This document shows, piece after piece, positions 18,670-27,907 of a stretch of 64,000 bases of DNA; the first letter of the stretch is position 1; each line of letters opens with the position of its first letter. The notes under the pieces were generated by a model. The model was given only the letters and a program-made list of their open reading frames with translations. It searched no databases and was not told the DNA's origin. This stretch comes from UBA8106 sp913052135. Lineage in GTDB: Bacteria; Acidobacteriota; Vicinamibacteria; Vicinamibacterales; UBA823. The stretch lies in NCBI GenBank assembly GCA_913052135.1, contig CAJXDY010000004.1:23025-87024 (forward strand), read 5' to 3'. The position numbers and the translations under genes were made by a program.

Positions 18670-19023
18670 TTATCCGCCGAAAGGCTTCACGAAAAAGAGA
18701 ATCAGGGAAATAAGTAGCACGTAGATAACGAGCGACTCGATTAGCACGAGACCCAGAATCAGCACAAACCGAATCTCTGGAGCTGCATTTGGGTTTCGCG
18801 CAATCCCTTCAGCTGCAGCGGCCAAACCACGTGACTGAGCAAGCGTGCCAAACGCTGCTGCAATAGCCAACGCGAATCCTGCCGTAATGATGGACCACTT
18901 ATGCAACTCTCCCAAATCGAAGCCCTGGGCGGTCCCAGCTTCTTGCGCGTACAGTGGCGAAATAAGCCCTGCTGCCATCACCAGTAACATTAACACCCAC
19001 GTAAACCGTGTATTCACAAGCAT
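18670..19023 (-). CDS. atpE: ATP synthase F0 subunit c, with sodium-site residues
   Basis: Forms the rotating ring of F1F0 ATP synthase. 117 residues: a signal-like hydrophobic leader (about 8-26, ending LYAQEA), then the two-helix hairpin. The polar loop is ARNP (75-78) and the ion-binding carboxylate is Glu96. Gln63, Glu96, Ser97 and Tyr101 align by spacing with Gln32, Glu65, Ser66 and Tyr70, the Na+ ligands of the Ilyobacter tartaricus c-ring. Leu98 replaces the Thr that holds water there. Last gene of the F0 group, 91 bases after atpB. F1 genes and subunit b are not in the window. Confidence 0.95.
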   Translation of the reverse strand: MLVNTRFTWVLMLLVMAAGLISPLYAQEAGTAQGFDLGELHKWSIITAGFALAIAAAFGTLAQSRGLAAAAEGIARNPNAAPEIRFVLILGLVLIESLVIYVLLISLILFFVKPFGG

Positions 19024-19114
19024 AGCCTCCTCAAAATCAAAATAAACGCACCATTACATTCATCAAGAAATAATTGACCGCGCAGCCCCACCTAGGTTGA
19101 GCGAAACGCAGATG

Positions 19115-19918
19115 TTACGCATGCACGGCAACAGCTCCACCGTTAGCAGATTCCTCATCTTCATGGTCATGATCGACTGTTACTGCTCCTTGGAGGTAGA
19201 TCATTGTCAACATTACAAAAATAAACGCTTGCAAGGATCCCGTAAGAATGCCCATGAACATCATCGGTATCGGTACAACCAAAGGTACGATCACGAATAA
19301 GATCGCGATCACCAATTCTTCACCAAACACGTTACCGAATAACCGAACGGACAAGGACAACACTCGGGATAAGTGACTAATGATTTCAATCGGGAAAAAA
19401 ATTGGGGCGATCCACATTGGCGCCCCTGGTGGAGCTGCAAAATGTTTCAGGTAGGCGATCGGACCTTGTTCTCTCACACCATGCCAATGGTAGTAAACGC
19501 AGACTGTCAGAGCGCAGCCGAGTGTGACATTAATATTACTGGTCGGCGCCATTAATCCAGGAATGAGTCCCATCAGATTACCCAGCGCAATGAATAACCC
19601 CACCGTGCCAACAAGCGTTAGGTAAGCCGGGCCTTTCGGTCCAACAATGTCCAGCAATAACGTCCTGAGTGCGCTTAATCCATCTTCAAAAACCAGTTGT
19701 ACCGGCCCAGGATTCTCACAACTAAGATTACGGCTAAGTATGGAACCGACAGTGCCCACGACGCCAATAATTAACAACGACATCACTAAATAATCAGGAA
19801 TGAGATCACTTCCGACAGGACTGTGCAGTCCGAACAGGCCAAAAATTGGGGTAAGAATGGGCTCCAAAACGGCATTTACCGCCTTGACAATCAATAAATC
19901 GTGGATCAGGGCTTCCAT
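19115..19918 (-). CDS. atpB: ATP synthase F0 subunit a
   Basis: Stator membrane subunit forming the ion half-channels against the c-ring. 267 residues, five to six membrane helices. The essential arginine lies in LSLSVRLFGNVFGEEL, followed by the helix GSLQAFIFVMLTMIYLQGAV, both diagnostic. The C-terminal tail is short, acidic and His-containing (DHDHEDEE). It starts 17 bases after the AtpI-like gene. Confidence 0.95.
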   Translation of the reverse strand: MEALIHDLLIVKAVNAVLEPILTPIFGLFGLHSPVGSDLIPDYLVMSLLIIGVVGTVGSILSRNLSCENPGPVQLVFEDGLSALRTLLLDIVGPKGPAYLTLVGTVGLFIALGNLMGLIPGLMAPTSNINVTLGCALTVCVYYHWHGVREQGPIAYLKHFAAPPGAPMWIAPIFFPIEIISHLSRVLSLSVRLFGNVFGEELVIAILFVIVPLVVPIPMMFMGILTGSLQAFIFVMLTMIYLQGAVTVDHDHEDEESANGGAVAVHA

Positions 19919-19934
19919 GTAGTAGTAAGTGTCC

Positions 19935-20369
19935 TTACGAAGACATCCTGCTCCTCGAAACTACCCGAAAACTTTCGAGTGCAATTGCGAAAACCACGCA
20001 GGAGGCACCCACAAATAATCCCAGAGCATGCAGGCGAAAACGAGCAATCATAACGTACCCGATCAAACCGAGTAAAGCATACCGTAGGACGAACTTTGCC
20101 ATCACCGTAGCTATCACGCGACGACTCGTCCGATTTTCAACACCTCGCGCCTGTCCTCCCACGCGAGTAAGCGCGGAGACCATGCCGTCAACAACTAACT
20201 TAATGACGCTGTAACTGACACCAGTCACAGCCCCACCCGCCAGAATTCCGATCACTGCATCAATTCGATCAGCCGCAACCAACCACGCAATCGCTGCAAA
20301 TACAATGCAGGCAACAATTGCATTCCGTTCAATTCGACGCAGTACCGGGTCCGCCTCCTTGCCGATCAT
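19935..20369 (-). CDS. atpI: ATP synthase I-like membrane protein
   Basis: Small membrane protein of the ATP synthase I type, thought to help c-ring assembly or ion handling. 144 residues with four hydrophobic segments (around 16-34, 36-60, 88-106 and 112-130). It overlaps the preceding atpZ-type gene by 41 bases in another frame. The family is weakly conserved; the identity rests on topology and on position before atpB. Confidence 0.7.
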   Translation of the reverse strand: MIGKEADPVLRRIERNAIVACIVFAAIAWLVAADRIDAVIGILAGGAVTGVSYSVIKLVVDGMVSALTRVGGQARGVENRTSRRVIATVMAKFVLRYALLGLIGYVMIARFRLHALGLFVGASCVVFAIALESFRVVSRSRMSS

Positions 20370-20589
20370 TCAAGAAGCTCTCCGAAACCCTGAAGACATT
20401 GAGGACTCCAGCCGTCACACCTAAAAAGAAGAACACCAGGAAAAACCACGGAGATGAACCAAGCCAACTATCAAGTAAATACCCGAATCCTGCTCCCATC
20501 ACCACGGCTAGAACAAACGAGAGGCCGACTGCACTAAGTGCCCCGACTGTTTGGAGTGTGCCCAAGCGCGTTCGGCTGAGACGTAGCAT
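20329..20589 (-). CDS. atpZ: AtpZ/AtpI-family F0F1-ATPase accessory protein
   Basis: 86-residue protein with two membrane helices (about 15-37 and 45-66), the layout of ATPase_gene1 proteins, which accompany F0 operons. The motif GAGFGYLLDSWLGSSPWF is characteristic. It begins 39 bases after the nuoN stop, linking the complex I and ATP synthase genes on one strand without a visible terminator. Confidence 0.8.
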   Translation of the reverse strand: MLRLSRTRLGTLQTVGALSAVGLSFVLAVVMGAGFGYLLDSWLGSSPWFFLVFFFLGVTAGVLNVFRVSESFLNDRQGGGPGTASN

Positions 20590-20628
20590 CTGCTGTTTGC
20601 TAGAATCGAGGGACGGTAAAGCAACAAC

Positions 20629-22104
20629 TCAATAAAACAGAGCGCCGACAATAACAGGCTCACGGAGCACCTGTGTCGACGCCGCTGCTAACTCAAAAAG
20701 TGGACCCGGATACAGCCCGAATACGATCGTGCCGACCAAAGTAATTACTAAAGCGGCAACCATCGCCGGGCTAACTCTAATCGGTGGCCCAGCAATCTCT
20801 TCCTTGATCCACATATAAACAATGACACGAATGTAGTAATACAGCGAAATGGCACTGTTTCCCACTGCTACGACAGCCAGCCAAATATAGCCACTTTCAA
20901 TCGCGGCACTAAACAGCCAAAATTTACCCATAAATCCGGCTGTTGGTGGTATGCCACCCAGCGACAGCATGAAAAAGAGCATCGCAAAAGCTGCAACCGG
21001 ATACCTAGAATACAGGCCGCTTAAGTCCTTAAGTTCATCACCCGCTACATTCTCGCGCCGCAACATTGTCACCACAGCAAAGGCACCTAACTGCATGAAA
21101 ACATAGACCATTAGGTATACAAAGATGGCTGTAAAACCTCTTGGCGTACCCGCAACAACACCAATCAATATGTAACCTGCGTGAGCAATCGACGAATAGG
21201 CGAGCATTCGCTTAATGTTGCTTTGCGTAATGGCCGCAATATTACCCAGGGTCATCGTAATAATCGCCAAGGCGTAGAAGATAGGCCTCCACTCCTCAAC
21301 TAACCCGGGTAATCCTTCGAAAAAAATTCGGAGCAACATGGCAAAGGCCGCCGCTTTTGATCCCACCGATAGAAACGCGGTGACCGGTGTCGGGGCACCT
21401 TCGTACACATCAGGCGCCCACATATGAAATGGCACTGCAGCAATTTTAAAGCCAATGCCCGCAATTACTAAAATTATTGCAACTAATAGCAGACCATCCG
21501 ATTCACCTGCCACAAACGTAGCTGTCAATTCTCTTAAATTTGTTGTGCCGGACAGTCCATAAAGAATGGACATCCCGTAAAGGAGAAGGCCTAAGGAAAA
21601 AGCGCCTAACAAGAAATACTTCACGGCAGCTTCATTTGATCGACGGTTAGGTTTCACATAGCCGACCAAGATATAAAATGCAACTGCCATCGTTTCCAGG
21701 CCAATAAAGATCGCAATTAAATCGATCCCGCTCGCCATAAACATCATGCCGAGCGTCGCACATAAGATTAGGAAATAGTACTCACCGACCTTGAGTCCTT
21801 CTGCTTCCAAGTATGACGACGACATTAAGACGGTAATGGCAGCAGCACCGAGAAAAATTAGTTTGAAGAAAAACGCGAAGCCATCAATCGCCAACAGTCC
21901 ACGTGACACAACCAGATTTGCGCCAGAAAATGGAAGCAAGGTAAGTGCGGTCGCTCCAAGAACAGCGAGAGCGCACCATCCAAGAACACGCTGGTGTTGC
22001 CTTGAGGTAAACAGGTCGACGATCAAGAGCAGTAATGCTCCGGCCGTCAGCACGATCTCGGGCAGGATATATTGAAAATCCTGCATCGAAAAGCCGGCTG
22101 GCAT
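20629..22104 (-). CDS. nuoN: NADH-quinone oxidoreductase subunit N
   Basis: Antiporter-like proton-pumping subunit of the complex I membrane arm. 491 residues, about 14 membrane helices. The antiporter core is visible as GFKIAAVPFHMWAPDVYEGA with its lysine/His region and SNIKRMLAYSSIAHAGY. The start is ATG at 22102-22104; a second possible start (MQDFQYIL) lies six codons later. The start is 4 bases beyond the nuoM stop. Last nuo gene of the array. Confidence 0.96.
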   Translation of the reverse strand: MPAGFSMQDFQYILPEIVLTAGALLLLIVDLFTSRQHQRVLGWCALAVLGATALTLLPFSGANLVVSRGLLAIDGFAFFFKLIFLGAAAITVLMSSSYLEAEGLKVGEYYFLILCATLGMMFMASGIDLIAIFIGLETMAVAFYILVGYVKPNRRSNEAAVKYFLLGAFSLGLLLYGMSILYGLSGTTNLRELTATFVAGESDGLLLVAIILVIAGIGFKIAAVPFHMWAPDVYEGAPTPVTAFLSVGSKAAAFAMLLRIFFEGLPGLVEEWRPIFYALAIITMTLGNIAAITQSNIKRMLAYSSIAHAGYILIGVVAGTPRGFTAIFVYLMVYVFMQLGAFAVVTMLRRENVAGDELKDLSGLYSRYPVAAFAMLFFMLSLGGIPPTAGFMGKFWLFSAAIESGYIWLAVVAVGNSAISLYYYIRVIVYMWIKEEIAGPPIRVSPAMVAALVITLVGTIVFGLYPGPLFELAAASTQVLREPVIVGALFY

Positions 22105-22107
22105 GTG

Positions 22108-23790
22108 TCAGTTACCTCCTGCCAATGCACTACCCCTTAGCATGGAACCGTTAGATGGCTCGCTGGTGAGCTTGTCATCTGGGCACGCTTCTGCGACTAC
22201 TCCATCCACTCGTTCGCTTTCTTTTGCCAATCGCACCTCAGCATGGCTGGGGTCGTCCTGGCACACCGCCATGACATTCTGTGGAGCGTAATCCGCATTC
22301 ACCCGCGTCATCACACGCTCAACAGACGTTTCCAGGCGCCGCAAGAATGGAGAAGGATAAAGCCCAATCCACACTGCCAAGATGATAAGCGGCACGAACG
22401 TTGCTAGTTCTCGCACATTCAAATCAGCAAGTCCTTCATTCTTAGGATTATCAATCGTGCCAAACATCGTTCGCTGGTACAGCCACAGCATATAGGCAGC
22501 ACCTAGCACAATTCCGGTTGCAGCAACAGCCGCCCACCATTTACTAACCACGAAGACGCCCTGCAGAATTAAGATTTCGCCAATGAATCCATTGAGTGTT
22601 GGCAGCCCAATCGACGACATCGTCATGATTAGAAACACAGCGGCAAAGACTGGCATGGTCTTCGATAATCCGCCATACTCAGAAATTTCTCGCGTATGTC
22701 GACGTTCGTACACAATTCCTACGATTAAGAAAAGTGCCCCGGTTGAAATGCCATGGTTAATTTGCTGAATAATGCTGCCAGTAATACCCACTGGAGTTAA
22801 CGCAAACATACCCAGCATCACCAGCCCCATATGGCTAACTGAGGAGTAAGCTACTAAACGCTTCCAGTCACTCTGTGAGAGCGCCACTAACGCGCCATAA
22901 ATAATGCCAACGATAGAAAGTCCGGCAATCAACGGTACAAAGCTTACGGTGGCATCAGGCAAAATCGGAAGACTGAACCGAATAAACCCGTACGTCCCCA
23001 TCTTTAACAAGACAGCTGCCAGAATGACTGAGCCGGCTGTCGGCGCATCAGTGTGTGCATCTGGTAGCCATGTGTGAAACGGAAACATTGGCACTTTGAC
23101 AGCAAAACCAAGGAAGAACGCTAAAAAGACCCACCATTGTAAATCCACCGGCATATTTAGTTCATGGAACTGAGTAACGTCGAACGTGTAAACACCGGTC
23201 ACACTGTACTGGTAAAAATAAACCGCCAGAATACCCAGCAACATCACAACGCTGCCTACAAGTGTGTACAGGAAAAACTTGATAGCCGAATACAAACGAT
23301 TGTCGCTACCCCAGATCCCAATCAAGAAATACATCGGAACAAGCATCACTTCCCAAAACAAGAAAAACAGCAAAAAATCGAGAGTGATAAATGCACCGAT
23401 CATGCCCGTCTGCAACACAAGCAGAAAAATATAGTATTCCTTCACCCGCTCAGTGATCGCCGTCCAAGATGACAAGATCGCGATCATCCCCATCAGCGTA
23501 GTCAGCAAGACGAGCAACGAACTGAACCCATCAACCCCCAGGAAATATTCAGCTCCAATTGATGGAATCCACGGCGCCCGCTCGACAAATTGCCAATCTG
23601 GATTTGCTGAGTCGTACCAGAACCAAAGTGGCAACGAGACAAGGAACCCCAAAGACGCAACGATGTTAGCAATCCATCGAATCGTATCGTCACGACGGCG
23701 ATCAACGAACAACAAGATGATCGCGCCTACAAGCGGCAGCAATAAAATAAGTGACAGTAGTGGAAATTCAGCAGCGTTATTCATATTCAT
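22108..23790 (-). CDS. nuoM: NADH-quinone oxidoreductase subunit M
   Basis: Antiporter-like membrane-arm subunit. 560 residues; FFLFWEVMLVPMYFLIGIWG (conserved TM5 Glu), AVKVPMFPFHTWLPDAHTDA and SDWKRLVAYSSVSHMG identify it. The last 60 residues or so, after the final membrane helix, form a charged hydrophilic tail (NADYAPQNVMAVCQDD onward) that is longer than in typical NuoM. It lies 51 bases downstream of nuoL. Confidence 0.96.
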   Translation of the reverse strand: MNMNNAAEFPLLSLILLLPLVGAIILLFVDRRRDDTIRWIANIVASLGFLVSLPLWFWYDSANPDWQFVERAPWIPSIGAEYFLGVDGFSSLLVLLTTLMGMIAILSSWTAITERVKEYYIFLLVLQTGMIGAFITLDFLLFFLFWEVMLVPMYFLIGIWGSDNRLYSAIKFFLYTLVGSVVMLLGILAVYFYQYSVTGVYTFDVTQFHELNMPVDLQWWVFLAFFLGFAVKVPMFPFHTWLPDAHTDAPTAGSVILAAVLLKMGTYGFIRFSLPILPDATVSFVPLIAGLSIVGIIYGALVALSQSDWKRLVAYSSVSHMGLVMLGMFALTPVGITGSIIQQINHGISTGALFLIVGIVYERRHTREISEYGGLSKTMPVFAAVFLIMTMSSIGLPTLNGFIGEILILQGVFVVSKWWAAVAATGIVLGAAYMLWLYQRTMFGTIDNPKNEGLADLNVRELATFVPLIILAVWIGLYPSPFLRRLETSVERVMTRVNADYAPQNVMAVCQDDPSHAEVRLAKESERVDGVVAEACPDDKLTSEPSNGSMLRGSALAGGN

Positions 23791-23841
23791 AAAACAACCA
23801 GTAGCTTTAGGGTTATGTACGTCAATCCCATTGCACCCACG

Positions 23842-25917
23842 TCAACTCACTATGAAATACACACTAACGAAAACGAAAACACCCAACAGCATCACAAGCG
23901 CGTAGTTTTGAATTAGACCAGTTTGTATACGACGCACGCTAAAACTGGACTCCGAAGCACTCCAACCGACAAGGTTCACCAGTCCATCAACAACATACTT
24001 ATCGAAAAGATGCGACAACCAGCCTGAGAAAACTGTGAGCCGAGCAGTCAGGTTGACTGCGCCGTCGACAACACGGGCGTCAAATTGCCATAATTTTTTG
24101 GCACTCAGCATCGTACCGCGAACAGCTGTCGCGTTGTAGAACTCGTCGACATAATATTTGTTGAGCAATACACGATGTGCTCGTGCCCACTGGTTTCGCA
24201 TGCGCTCTGCCAATTCTGGTCTCTGCACATAAAATCGGTAAGCTAGGCCAATCGCACTTACCGAGATCAGCACTGACAAAGCCATCAAACCCAATTCTCC
24301 AGCATGGGACATATGAGCCGCTGGTACCGCAGTCGCTACAGCCAAGCTTGGTTCAAGAAAATGTTCGATGGCATTGTTTCCACCGAGAGCTGCAGGGATG
24401 CCCACGAAACCCGCAACAATCGCCCCGATCGCCAAAATCGCTAACGGTACGGTCATCATTCTTGGTGACTCGTGCGGTCCATGCCAGGGGCCATGACCAC
24501 CATGGGTAGCCGTTGATGTTTCGTTTTCGTGGTTGTCCGTCTGCCACGCCGGACCTCGGTAATTACCGAAAAACGTCATGGACATCAAGCGGAACATATA
24601 AAAAGACGTCATGGCTGCCGTCAATACGGCGAGTCCCCAAAACACCCGATTACTAAGGAATGTACGAAATAAAATTTCGTCTTTGCTGAAAAATCCTGCA
24701 AGCGGCGGTATCCCGGCAATCGCTAAACTACCAATTAACATTGTTATAAACGTTACCGGCATGTACGCTCTCAGACCACCCATGCGCCGCATATCCTGCT
24801 CGTGATTCATCGCGCGGATAACCGACCCGCTTCCAAGGAACAAGAGTGCTTTGAAGAAGGCGTGTGTCATTAAATGAAATACACCCGCTGTATACGCGCC
24901 AACGCCCATGGCTACAAACATGTAGCCCAACTGCGAGACGGTCGAATAGGCCAAAACTCGTTTAATGTCGTACTGGACCAATCCAATTGTCGCCGCAACA
25001 AACGCAGTCAATAAACCAACAATGGCCACGATTTCCATCACCATGGGTGCATGCGAAAAGAGGACAGCATTTCGGGCGACCATGTAGACGCCAGCCGTAA
25101 CCATTGTTGCCGCATGGATCAATGCCGATACCGGAGTCGGACCCTCCATCGCATCGGGTAACCAGACATAAAGTGGAATCTGCGCGCTTTTGCCTGTTGC
25201 ACCAACGAACAACAGCAAGCAAATTATAGACAAGACGCCGAACTGGGCGATTTCAATGGGCATCTCGGCTGCAATATTAGCCACTGCTTTGAAATCAACA
25301 GTACCGAATGTGAAAAATATGAAGAAGATAGCTAATACAAATCCCCAGTCTCCAATCCGATTGACCAGAAAAGCCTTCTTCCCAGCATCAGACGCACTCT
25401 TTTTTTCGTAATAAAATCCAATAAGCAGATAGGAACACAGCCCTACACCCTCCCAGCCAACGAACATAACTAAAAGGTTCGCCCCAAGAACCAGAGTCAG
25501 CATGAAAAAGCAGAACAAATTTAAGTAACAAAAATATCTTGCATAGGCACCCCGCGGTTCGTCATGCATATAGGAAACGGAATACATATGGATAAGAAAC
25601 CCAATACCAGACACGATTAAAATCATCATGGCAGACAAAGGATCTAAGCGAAATGCCCAAGGAACTTCGAAGGCTCCAATGCCATTAGCTGTTGCCAATG
25701 GGATAGGAGGGATCCAATTCGCCAAGACTACGACGTGTTCACGAGCCTCAAGGCCCAATAAATCCACGAACGCCATTAGAGACAGGACAGCCGCAATCCC
25801 CATTGATGCGCAAGCGACAGTTGCTGACTGTGCCTTATTGAACAGTCGGATTCCAACTAAGCCATTAATGGCCGCGCCGATTCCGGGTACTAAGGGGATT
25901 AACCAAATTAGATCCAT
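23842..25917 (-). CDS. nuoL: NADH-quinone oxidoreductase subunit L
   Basis: Distal antiporter-like subunit with the long lateral helix of the membrane arm. 691 residues. MFVGWEGVGLCSYLLIGFYY, KSAQIPLYVWLPDAMEGPTP and the catalytic-lysine block YDIKRVLAYSTVSQLGYMF are standard. The C-terminal lateral helix plus anchor end FVSVYFIVS. An internal hydrophilic stretch rich in His and Gly (about 475-500) lies between helices. Follows nuoK after about 30 bases. Confidence 0.96.
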   Translation of the reverse strand: MDLIWLIPLVPGIGAAINGLVGIRLFNKAQSATVACASMGIAAVLSLMAFVDLLGLEAREHVVVLANWIPPIPLATANGIGAFEVPWAFRLDPLSAMMILIVSGIGFLIHMYSVSYMHDEPRGAYARYFCYLNLFCFFMLTLVLGANLLVMFVGWEGVGLCSYLLIGFYYEKKSASDAGKKAFLVNRIGDWGFVLAIFFIFFTFGTVDFKAVANIAAEMPIEIAQFGVLSIICLLLFVGATGKSAQIPLYVWLPDAMEGPTPVSALIHAATMVTAGVYMVARNAVLFSHAPMVMEIVAIVGLLTAFVAATIGLVQYDIKRVLAYSTVSQLGYMFVAMGVGAYTAGVFHLMTHAFFKALLFLGSGSVIRAMNHEQDMRRMGGLRAYMPVTFITMLIGSLAIAGIPPLAGFFSKDEILFRTFLSNRVFWGLAVLTAAMTSFYMFRLMSMTFFGNYRGPAWQTDNHENETSTATHGGHGPWHGPHESPRMMTVPLAILAIGAIVAGFVGIPAALGGNNAIEHFLEPSLAVATAVPAAHMSHAGELGLMALSVLISVSAIGLAYRFYVQRPELAERMRNQWARAHRVLLNKYYVDEFYNATAVRGTMLSAKKLWQFDARVVDGAVNLTARLTVFSGWLSHLFDKYVVDGLVNLVGWSASESSFSVRRIQTGLIQNYALVMLLGVFVFVSVYFIVS

Positions 25918-25948
25918 ATTTGCTCACGCCAACCGTGATATGCGATTG

Positions 25949-26269
25949 TTACCATCGCATCACGTTCATTTCGTCGATATTCACCGTTTCCTTGTTTCGA
26001 TAGAACGCTAGAATTATTCCTAGACCGACAGCGGCCTCAGCGGCAGCCACCGCTATAACAAACACTGCAAACACTTGACCGACCACATGCTCCAACTGGT
26101 ACGAAAACGCCGCAAGGTTAATATTGACGGCGTTTAACATTAATTCAATCGACATGAAAATAATGAAGATGTTACGGCGAAGCATGACACCGATCACGCC
26201 AATCATGAACAGGGAGGCCGATAACACCATGTAGTGAGTTGTAGTGATTTCTAACATGTTTCCACTCAC
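25949..26269 (-). CDS. nuoK: NADH-quinone oxidoreductase subunit K
   Basis: Small three-helix membrane subunit. 106 residues; MLRRNIFIIFMSIELMLNAVN contains the conserved membrane glutamate, and FVIAVAAAEAAVGLGIIL the second one. Length and position after nuoJ are canonical. Confidence 0.96.
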   Translation of the reverse strand: MSGNMLEITTTHYMVLSASLFMIGVIGVMLRRNIFIIFMSIELMLNAVNINLAAFSYQLEHVVGQVFAVFVIAVAAAEAAVGLGIILAFYRNKETVNIDEMNVMRW

Positions 26270-26315
26270 ATAGTCAGGGCGCCGAAAATAAGGTGCGTCT
26301 GTCCAGCAAATACCA

Positions 26316-26834
26316 TTACAACTCTCTCTTTGCTAAGACGATGGCACCCACCATCGCCACCAACAATAAAATCGACGCAACTTCAAACGGTATTAAGTAG
26401 TTCGTATAGAGCATCCAGCCGATTTGTTCTACATTTCCTCCAACATCAGAAAGCCCAGCATCACTGACCGTAGCAACTGACGATGGGCGAACTGCGCTGT
26501 AAACGATGATCGCAGCAAACTCGGCTAGCACCGCACCAGACAAAAGCATTCCAGTTCGAGCTAAACGACGAGGATCTTCATGAGCTTCTGGTGACCCCTT
26601 TAAATTAACCAGCATAACGACGAACAAGTACAGCACCACGATGCCACCCGTGTACACCAGCACCTGAATCACAGCGAGGAACTCGGCCCTTAACAAGACA
26701 TACAGCATGGCTACGAACATAAAGTTCGCCACCAAGAACAGGACACAGTGGACAGTGTTACGGGTAGTCACCACTAAAATGGCAAAACCTAAAATGAAGG
26801 CAGATAATCCATAGAATGCGATTGCTTCGCCCAT
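26316..26834 (-). CDS. nuoJ: NADH-quinone oxidoreductase subunit J
   Basis: Five-helix membrane subunit of complex I. 172 residues; ALLYVLL-type helix (here AMLYVLLRAEFLAVIQVLVYTGGIVVLYLFVVMLVNL region) with the TM3 pi-bulge segment is characteristic, and the C-terminal ILLLVAMVGAIVLAKREL is diagnostic. It lies only 16 bases after nuoH, where nuoI is found in standard operons; nuoI is absent. Confidence 0.95.
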   Translation of the reverse strand: MGEAIAFYGLSAFILGFAILVVTTRNTVHCVLFLVANFMFVAMLYVLLRAEFLAVIQVLVYTGGIVVLYLFVVMLVNLKGSPEAHEDPRRLARTGMLLSGAVLAEFAAIIVYSAVRPSSVATVSDAGLSDVGGNVEQIGWMLYTNYLIPFEVASILLLVAMVGAIVLAKREL

Positions 26835-26850
26835 AATCTTCTTTACCCGT

Positions 26851-27870
26851 TTACAACAAAACCTTCACAACGCCACTCACCACAACATTTCCAATAGCAA
26901 TAGGAATAAGCACTTTCCATCCCAAGCGCATCAACTGGTCATACCGGTATCTAGGCAGCGTCGCACGAATCCAGAGAAAGACATATAAAAATACAAAAGT
27001 CTTGCCGATAAACCAGATCCAGGAAGGGATTAGATCGAGAAAACCAAGTGCCTCAACGGCAGGAAACGGCCTTAGCCAACCCCCCATGAACAGCGTGGTC
27101 GCGACCGAGCAAATAACAATCATGTTGGCGTACTCAGCCAAGAAAAATAGAGCGAACCGCATTCCACTGTATTCGGTATGAAATCCACCGGTCAGTTCTT
27201 GTTCGGCTTCCGGCATGTCAAATGGAGCACGATTGGTTTCGGCAAGTCCACCAATGAAAAATAAGACAAACGCAACCGGCTGAACAAACAGAAACCAGAG
27301 ACCAGATTCACGTTGTGCTTCTACAATGCCCACCATGCTCAACGTCCCAGCAGTTACAATCATACTAACTAGCGTCATCGTTACCACCACTTCGTAACTA
27401 ATAAGCTGCGCTGAAGCACGCAAGCTCGCCAGCAAAGGATACTTACTGTTAGACGCCCAGCCACCTAAGATAATTCCGTAAACACCAATCGAAGCCACTG
27501 AAACGATGTAAAGCAGGCCAACATTAATGTCTGTGATATACAACGGCTCCAAACGACCAAACAAATTCACTTCGGGACCGAACGGAATCACGGCAAAAAC
27601 AATTAATGCAGGCACAAGCACCATCATGGGAGCGATTGTGAACACCCATTTGTCAGCTCGAGCCGGTGTAATGTCTTCCTTCATCATTAGCTTTAGCGCA
27701 TCAGCGATAGGCTGCAACACTCCTCTTGGACCAACTCGCATCGGACCAAGCCTTGATTGAACCCAGGCAATGACTTTACGCTCGAGTAGCGTCATGTACG
27801 AAACCGACACCAGTACAGCATTGAGAAGAATGACGATTTTCAGAAGCGGGATAACAAGAATGTCGACCAT
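26851..27870 (-). CDS. nuoH: NADH-quinone oxidoreductase subunit H
   Basis: Membrane subunit forming the quinone chamber with NuoB and NuoD. 339 residues, eight helices. LLERKVIAWVQSRLGPMRVG, GPRGVLQPIADALKLMMKED and the quinone-channel loop AETNRAPFDMPEAEQELTGG are all intact. It begins 37 bases after the nuoD stop; nuoG, which often precedes nuoH, is not there. Confidence 0.97.
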   Translation of the reverse strand: MVDILVIPLLKIVILLNAVLVSVSYMTLLERKVIAWVQSRLGPMRVGPRGVLQPIADALKLMMKEDITPARADKWVFTIAPMMVLVPALIVFAVIPFGPEVNLFGRLEPLYITDINVGLLYIVSVASIGVYGIILGGWASNSKYPLLASLRASAQLISYEVVVTMTLVSMIVTAGTLSMVGIVEAQRESGLWFLFVQPVAFVLFFIGGLAETNRAPFDMPEAEQELTGGFHTEYSGMRFALFFLAEYANMIVICSVATTLFMGGWLRPFPAVEALGFLDLIPSWIWFIGKTFVFLYVFLWIRATLPRYRYDQLMRLGWKVLIPIAIGNVVVSGVVKVLL

Positions 27871-27907
27871 ATCTCAGACTTGTGGTGTGTCACCAGATTC
27901 TACAGAT

